DNA of 56,001 nucleotides from JAYVJM01 sp043769275 (GTDB lineage Bacteria; Pseudomonadota; Gammaproteobacteria; Pseudomonadales; UBA7239), in NCBI GenBank assembly GCA_043769275.1, contig JAYVJM010000007.1:1-56001 (forward strand). The letters are read 5' to 3'. Shown here in pieces: positions 51,904 to 56,001 of the stretch; position 1 is the stretch's first letter; every line of letters starts with the position of its first letter. The notes below the pieces were generated by a model, which was not told where the DNA came from, did not search any database, and was given only the letters and a program-made list of their open reading frames with translations. Both the position numbers and the translations under genes were made by a program.

Positions 51904-52327
51904 AGCACGCTTCTTGTGTCTACGTTACCCGTATTTTTTGCGCAGCCAGACGAAGAGCGCGGCTTCCGGCTTTACTTTGATAGAGGTTATGGTTGCGCTC
52001 ATTATTTTCGCTCTCTTGTCGGTAACCCTACTTTTGCGTATAGGCGACAATCTCCGTGCGCAACAACACTTAGAAAGCAAAAACACTGCAGTACTTGTGG
52101 CTGCAAATACTTTAGCTGGTTTGCGAATACAAAAAGACTGGGACAATGTTCGCAGCAAAACAGAAACAGTCACTATGGCTGGCCAAGATTGGCTTGTAGA
52201 TGCCACGGTTACAGATACTCCCAATAAAAATCTGCGTCGTGTCGATGTGAAAGTTGGCCTAAGGGAACGGAACTCTAGTAAAAATTTGCCAATTTTTACG
52301 TTGACTAGTTTCATAGGTCATTACTAA
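51896..52327 (+). CDS. gspI: Type II secretion minor pseudopilin GspI
   Basis: GspI forms the tip complex with GspJ and GspK. The processing site is SG/FTLIEVMVALIIFALLSVTLL, and the C-terminal half (NTLAGLRIQKDW, DVKVGLRER) suits GspI. The start is uncertain: the frame is open from TTG 51857. I choose GTG 51896, which overlaps the gspH stop; TTG 51938 would give an 11-residue leader. No candidate has a strong ribosome site. Confidence 0.88.
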   Translation: MAKARFLCLRYPYFLRSQTKSAASGFTLIEVMVALIIFALLSVTLLLRIGDNLRAQQHLESKNTAVLVAANTLAGLRIQKDWDNVRSKTETVTMAGQDWLVDATVTDTPNKNLRRVDVKVGLRERNSSKNLPIFTLTSFIGHY

Positions 52328-53031
52328 TGCGCGCCTTCTCAAAGACACGCGGCTTTACTTTGATTGAAGTCATGGTCGCTATTTCGATATTTGCAGTTAT
52401 TTCAGCTGGGATTTACCACGTGTTATCAGCTATGGTTGACGTGCAGGGCAAGGTAGTCAAGCACGCAGAGGCATTACATGAAGTGCAAAAAGCAATGTGG
52501 GTTATATCCTCCGATATTGAGCAGATCGTTATGCGTGACGTACATGCTGAGGCCGATTCGCGTTCTCCAGCGATGATAAGTGATGAGGATAATTATCTTT
52601 TGCAATTTACTCGTCAAGGAATTAGTAACCCGTTATTGTTTAATCGTAGTGATATGTTGCGTGTTGCTTATTCTTTAGGTGCGCGACCTGAGCAAGATGA
52701 TGGCGGTGTTCGGGGCGCAGGGGATTCGGATGAAAGTAAAGGGCAGCATCTTTTGCGAACTACATGGCTGGCGCTGGATCGTATTTCAAGTACCAAAACC
52801 TTAACGCAAGTTCTTTTGCGTGATGTTGAAAGTGTAAAGATAGAGTTTTTGCTTGAAGAAAATAAATGGTTGTCTCTTTGGCCAGAAAAACAGCCTGATC
52901 GACGAGCGCATACGCGCGATCTCCCCATAGCCATCAAAATTACTATTAATGCCAAAAATGCCGGCGAAATTCAGCGGGTTTTCCAAATTGGCAATTTGAT
53001 TGAAAAAAAGAAAAAAGTGCCGCAGCCATGA
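52327..53031 (+). CDS. gspJ: Type II secretion minor pseudopilin GspJ
   Basis: GspJ is part of the pseudopilus tip. The 234-residue protein has a short leader and RG/FTLIEVMVAISIFAVISAGIY. The DIEQIVMRDV segment and later WLALDRISSTKTLTQVLL fit the GspJ beta domain. The ATG shares one base with the gspI stop (TAATG), and the stop overlaps gspK as ATGA, so the three tip genes are translationally coupled. Confidence 0.93.
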   Translation: MRAFSKTRGFTLIEVMVAISIFAVISAGIYHVLSAMVDVQGKVVKHAEALHEVQKAMWVISSDIEQIVMRDVHAEADSRSPAMISDEDNYLLQFTRQGISNPLLFNRSDMLRVAYSLGARPEQDDGGVRGAGDSDESKGQHLLRTTWLALDRISSTKTLTQVLLRDVESVKIEFLLEENKWLSLWPEKQPDRRAHTRDLPIAIKITINAKNAGEIQRVFQIGNLIEKKKKVPQP

Positions 53032-54026
53032 TGAATAGAGCGCGCGGTATTGCCGTTATTACTGTACTGCTTGCCTTGGCTTTGGGTGTCTTGATTAGCT
53101 CGGAAATTATTACCCGTGTCTATAACGGAATGAAGCGTTCGGCTAACCAGTTTAATGCTTTGCAGGCATCCGAGTACGCCTTGGGGGGGGAGGCTTGGGC
53201 TCGTCAGCGCCTGCGTGTGGAATGGGATAAAGAAAAAGAAAAAGGCATATTTAAAGACCATATGCATCAAGAATGGGCGCTGCCTGCGCAAACCTTAGAT
53301 GTAGAGGGTGGCTTTATTGAAATTGAAATCTATGATTTGCAGGCACGCTTTAATTTGAACAATCTGATCGACACCAACGGTGCTGTGGTGCCGAAACAGG
53401 TACATATATTTGCTCGCTTGCTGGGTACATTAGCTATTCCGACTAACTATGCCGATATGGCGGCTCGTTGGGCAAGCTATACAGGTGTAGACAATGCATA
53501 TGGCACGACAAGCCTGCCTTATAGAGAGGGGAATACGTATTTTGGCAGTATCAGCGAGTTGCGATTATTGCGCGATATGGATTTGGCAGCCTACAACCGT
53601 CTGGCTCCCTATATTTCCGCCATTCCAATTCTGCCAGATGTGGCCGTAAGTGCGGTAGCTATCAATATAAATACTGCGCCAGAGCCTATACTGTTGAGCA
53701 TGCCGACTAAAACACCAGCGGCTGAGCGTATGCAGCAGTTTTTAAATGAGCGAGAAAGTGATAAAGAGGGCTTTTCTGATACGGGGAAATACATGTCTGC
53801 TATGGGGGGGCAGGTTGATGCCGTCTTGTCGACTAAGAGCAGCTATTTTGAGATTAGGGTTCGCGCGCAGTATGGTGAACGTCGAAGCTATTTAATATCT
53901 GTGGTTTATCGTGATCCGGCGACGGGCGAAATTCGTTTGCTGTCGCGAGATAAAGGACAGCAATTTAGTGTCCGTGGGTCGGCTCAAGACGCTAAAAAAG
54001 CAGGTAAAAACAGTGCAAAAAGTTGA
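53028..54026 (+). CDS. gspK: Type II secretion pseudopilin GspK
   Basis: GspK caps the pseudopilus tip. The 332-residue protein has ARG/IAVITVLLALALGVLI with no Glu5, which is normal for GspK. EYALGGEAWARQRL, IEIYDLQARFNLNNLI and NINTAPEPILLSMP are the GspK alpha-domain landmarks. An 8-G run (53183-53190) encodes LGGE and a 7-G run (53804-53810) encodes MGGQ. It overlaps gspJ by ATGA. Confidence 0.95.
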   Translation: MMNRARGIAVITVLLALALGVLISSEIITRVYNGMKRSANQFNALQASEYALGGEAWARQRLRVEWDKEKEKGIFKDHMHQEWALPAQTLDVEGGFIEIEIYDLQARFNLNNLIDTNGAVVPKQVHIFARLLGTLAIPTNYADMAARWASYTGVDNAYGTTSLPYREGNTYFGSISELRLLRDMDLAAYNRLAPYISAIPILPDVAVSAVAININTAPEPILLSMPTKTPAAERMQQFLNERESDKEGFSDTGKYMSAMGGQVDAVLSTKSSYFEIRVRAQYGERRSYLISVVYRDPATGEIRLLSRDKGQQFSVRGSAQDAKKAGKNSAKS

Positions 54027-54090
54027 TGTATAAAGATAAACGATGGCGTAAAAATATGGTGCTAGCTCGCAGAATCGCAGGGAACGATTA

Positions 54091-55353
54091 ATGAAAAAGA
54101 TGACTATAAGGCTGTTGTGGCCGCAGGAGCAGGCAGAAATAGGGCAGTGGCAATGTGAATACATTCGCGCCAGTGCTACAGACAATAATCCCGATGTGGA
54201 TATGGTTGTGCTCGCCGATATATTGCCTAGTGTCTTTGCCTCTCAAAGTCAGGGTTTCGCGTTACATGTGATTGTGCCAGCAGAAATCGCACTATTTGAA
54301 CGAGTAGTGTTGCCAGCGCGCAATCAGCGCCAAGCATTGCAAGCGCTGCCTTTTTTAGTGGAAGAACAGCTTGCTGATGATGTTGAGAACACCCATCTTG
54401 CGGTTGGCCGTAAGCTTTCAGATGGTAGTTGGCCAGTACTGGCAATAAATACCAGTTGGATGCAGAGCTTACTAAATTATCTACAGGGACATGGCATACA
54501 GCCAAATGCCGTGTATGTTGATGCAAACATGCTGGCTACCAAAGACTCGCAATTGTGTATCATCATGCATGCAAGCCGCGTGTTGTTGCGCTCTCACTCG
54601 ATTGCTGTGGCGATAGATATTGCCAATGCGCCATTGGTAATGCAGTTGCTGGAAAATTTTTCTGCTTACCGGTTTGTTGATATTTATTTAGACCCCGATA
54701 ATGAGAAACAGCAGATATTAGCCCAACAGTGGGCCACCGAGTTTGCGGCTTTAGAGGAAATAAAAACAACGATTGAGCCTTTAACAACGCAGCTTTCTAG
54801 TTTTTTGTCTGCTGAAATGGCAGGCATAAATTTATTGCAGGGGCGCTTTTTCTTTAAGCAAAAATCGGAAGGCCTGTCTTGGTGGCACGTAGGTATTGCA
54901 GCAGTGTTGCTGTTAGTGATTGGACAGACAACATTGCAGTTAACCAGCGGCTGGTATTTCAATGGTGCAGCAGAGATTGCAGAGCGCTCTGCTGAGGATC
55001 AATACCGCAAGCTATTTCCTTCTGCGCGGCAAGTTAGCGACCCACGCAAGCGTCTGGCCTCACGTTTGGCAGAGGCGGGCAGCAGCAATAGTTCTGACAG
55101 TTCATTTGTTACCGTATTTGGTAGCAGCGTGCAAGCATTGAATAGTGTTGCTGATGCGGGTATTACAATCCAGCAATTACGCTACGATGGAAAACGCGCC
55201 GAACTGGGCTTGGACTTGAAAGCAGGGTCTATTGAGCAAATAGATAAATTTAAACAAGCATTGATGAAACGCAGCCTGCAGGCAGATATAGACTCAGCCA
55301 ATGAGAGTGAAGAAGGTGTTTTGGGAAGCATAAAGATTAGGGCTGGAGCGTAA
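54091..55353 (+). CDS. gspL: Type II secretion platform protein GspL
   Basis: GspL links the cytoplasmic ATPase GspE to the inner-membrane platform. The 420-residue protein has an actin-like cytoplasmic domain (about 1-260, including AEIALFERVVLPARNQRQALQALPFLVEEQLADD), one membrane helix (about 269-288) and a periplasmic ferredoxin-like domain. AGGGAA stands before the ATG. GspE is not in this window. It is followed two bases later by gspM. Confidence 0.94.
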   Translation: MKKMTIRLLWPQEQAEIGQWQCEYIRASATDNNPDVDMVVLADILPSVFASQSQGFALHVIVPAEIALFERVVLPARNQRQALQALPFLVEEQLADDVENTHLAVGRKLSDGSWPVLAINTSWMQSLLNYLQGHGIQPNAVYVDANMLATKDSQLCIIMHASRVLLRSHSIAVAIDIANAPLVMQLLENFSAYRFVDIYLDPDNEKQQILAQQWATEFAALEEIKTTIEPLTTQLSSFLSAEMAGINLLQGRFFFKQKSEGLSWWHVGIAAVLLLVIGQTTLQLTSGWYFNGAAEIAERSAEDQYRKLFPSARQVSDPRKRLASRLAEAGSSNSSDSSFVTVFGSSVQALNSVADAGITIQQLRYDGKRAELGLDLKAGSIEQIDKFKQALMKRSLQADIDSANESEEGVLGSIKIRAGA

Positions 55354-55355
55354 AC

Positions 55356-55880
55356 ATGCAGCAATTAGTGCACAAATTGACCGTTTTATTAAATGCTCTG
55401 CAGCAAAATTTTGACAAATTATCGACGCGTGATCGCCGCCTTGTGCTGGCGATGGCTGCAGCGGTTCTTTTTATGATTTTTTATTCCATGCTTACAGGTA
55501 GCTACCGCTTCCAGCGGTCAGCGTTAAACTACTACAAAGAGGTGAGTGAAAACAATCGCTGGATAGAGCTTAATATAAAAGAGATAAAAGCTTTTGCCGG
55601 TGCAAAAGCGCCAGCGGTTTCTGGTGCTTCTTCTGATGTGTCTTTGATTAGCATGGCTTCGACCACGGCAAAGCCTTTTGGCATCAGCTTTAAACGTTTT
55701 CAGCCAGAGGGGGATACTGGCTTGCGGTTATGGATAGAATCAGCCGAGTTTGATCAGTTATTACGATGGGTTGGTGTTCTGGGTAAGCAAGGAGTGGTAT
55801 TAGGTCAACTAGATATTAATCGGACAGACAAAAGTGTGGGTTTGGTGGATGCCCGTTTACTTATTGTACGTGAACCATAA
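55356..55880 (+). CDS. gspM: Type II secretion platform protein GspM
   Basis: GspM pairs with GspL in the inner-membrane platform. The 174-residue protein has a short cytoplasmic N-terminus, STRDRRLVLAMAAAVLFMIFYSML with one membrane helix (about 28-46), and a periplasmic domain. STTAKPFGISFKRFQPEGD and LLRWVGVLGKQGV are typical segments. GGAGCG precedes the ATG. Confidence 0.92.
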   Translation: MQQLVHKLTVLLNALQQNFDKLSTRDRRLVLAMAAAVLFMIFYSMLTGSYRFQRSALNYYKEVSENNRWIELNIKEIKAFAGAKAPAVSGASSDVSLISMASTTAKPFGISFKRFQPEGDTGLRLWIESAEFDQLLRWVGVLGKQGVVLGQLDINRTDKSVGLVDARLLIVREP

Positions 55881-55967
55881 TGAAGGCTTTTTCCCATAAC
55901 TACTGACCTTACCCCCGAAAAACGTACTCCATAGCTGGAGTTAAAATTCAGCAATTGGAGAGACATT

Positions 55968-56001
55968 GTGAACGATAGAAAACAAAAGCAAGCGCGTGGC
56001 A
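55968..56001 (+). CDS. Start of a further gene, cut by the window edge
   Basis: GTG at 55968 has TTGGAG 7 bases upstream and opens a frame MNDRKQKQARG that runs off the end. After gspM one would expect gspN, but eleven residues cannot tell. The 87 bases before it, after gspM, hold only a seven-residue frame and no clear terminator. Confidence 0.5.
   Translation, partial: MNDRKQKQARG

Noticed and set aside
1..56001. tRNA genes, insertion sequences, prophage, CRISPR, toxin-antitoxin or defence islands
   Set aside because: No cloverleaf, transposase, integrase, repeat array or known defence domain was seen; gaps between genes are short and mostly explained.

Overview
The window is a stretch of gammaproteobacterial chromosome, mostly housekeeping genes in short operons. 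Several features place it among the Pseudomonas / Cellvibrio / Oceanospirillum-type lineages rather than the enterics: a Pseudomonas-type dCTP deaminase, a ccoNOQP cbb3 oxidase with its ccoGHI maturation genes, DUF2066 and DUF2069 proteins, a fab cluster without fabH, and 4.5S RNA upstream of dnaX. I cannot name a species. I see no insertion sequence, prophage, CRISPR array or tRNA.

Layout. 1-2.2 kb (minus): tsaD-folB-folK. 2.3-2.7 kb: a decayed amidohydrolase. 2.8-7.2 kb: DUF4124 protein (minus), then wrbA-like, DUF2069, sppA and an AmiD-like protein (plus). 7.2-10.5 kb (minus): rhodanese-grxC-secB-cobQ-nudJ. 10.6-12.2 kb: prfC (plus). 12.3-18.7 kb (minus): HTH-HAD protein, ffh, uvrA, DUF2721, MGMT. 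18.8-20.4 kb: metG (minus); dcd and a secreted TLH-type lipase follow (plus). 22.8-24.9 kb (minus): ffs (4.5S RNA)-dnaX-ybaB. 25.1-30.0 kb (plus): ettA, rlmJ, pyrB, DUF2066. 30.0-37.4 kb (minus): ccoNOQP-ccoG-ccoH-ccoI. 37.7 kb: a ComEA-like HhH protein. 38.2-42.1 kb: purL (minus). 42.3 kb: a YgjP-type peptidase. 43.2-50.5 kb (plus): yceD-rpmF-plsX-fabD-fabG-acpP-fabF-pabC-mltG. 50.8-56 kb (plus): type II secretion genes gspGHIJKLM, and the start of one more gene at the right edge.

How the genes fit together. SRP protein (ffh) and SRP RNA (ffs) are both present. The fab cluster covers malonyl transfer, 3-ketoacyl reduction, carrier and condensation, plus PlsX, which passes acyl groups to phospholipid synthesis. 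The cco genes encode a complete cbb3 oxidase and most of its copper and assembly machinery, but ccoS is missing and ccoH is short. The gsp genes encode the pseudopilus and the inner-membrane L/M platform; the secretin, ATPase and GspF genes are not in the window.

The most unusual content is a set of proteins with enzyme folds but missing active-site residues: an AmiD-like amidase without its zinc ligands, a membrane-anchored rhodanese without cysteine, and an HTH protein fused to a HAD domain lacking the nucleophilic Asp. Also notable are an A10 slippery run in dnaX followed at once by a stop in the -1 frame, a REP-type palindrome whose loop supplies a false start codon for ccoG, and two promoters placed so close to start codons that leaderless mRNAs are expected.
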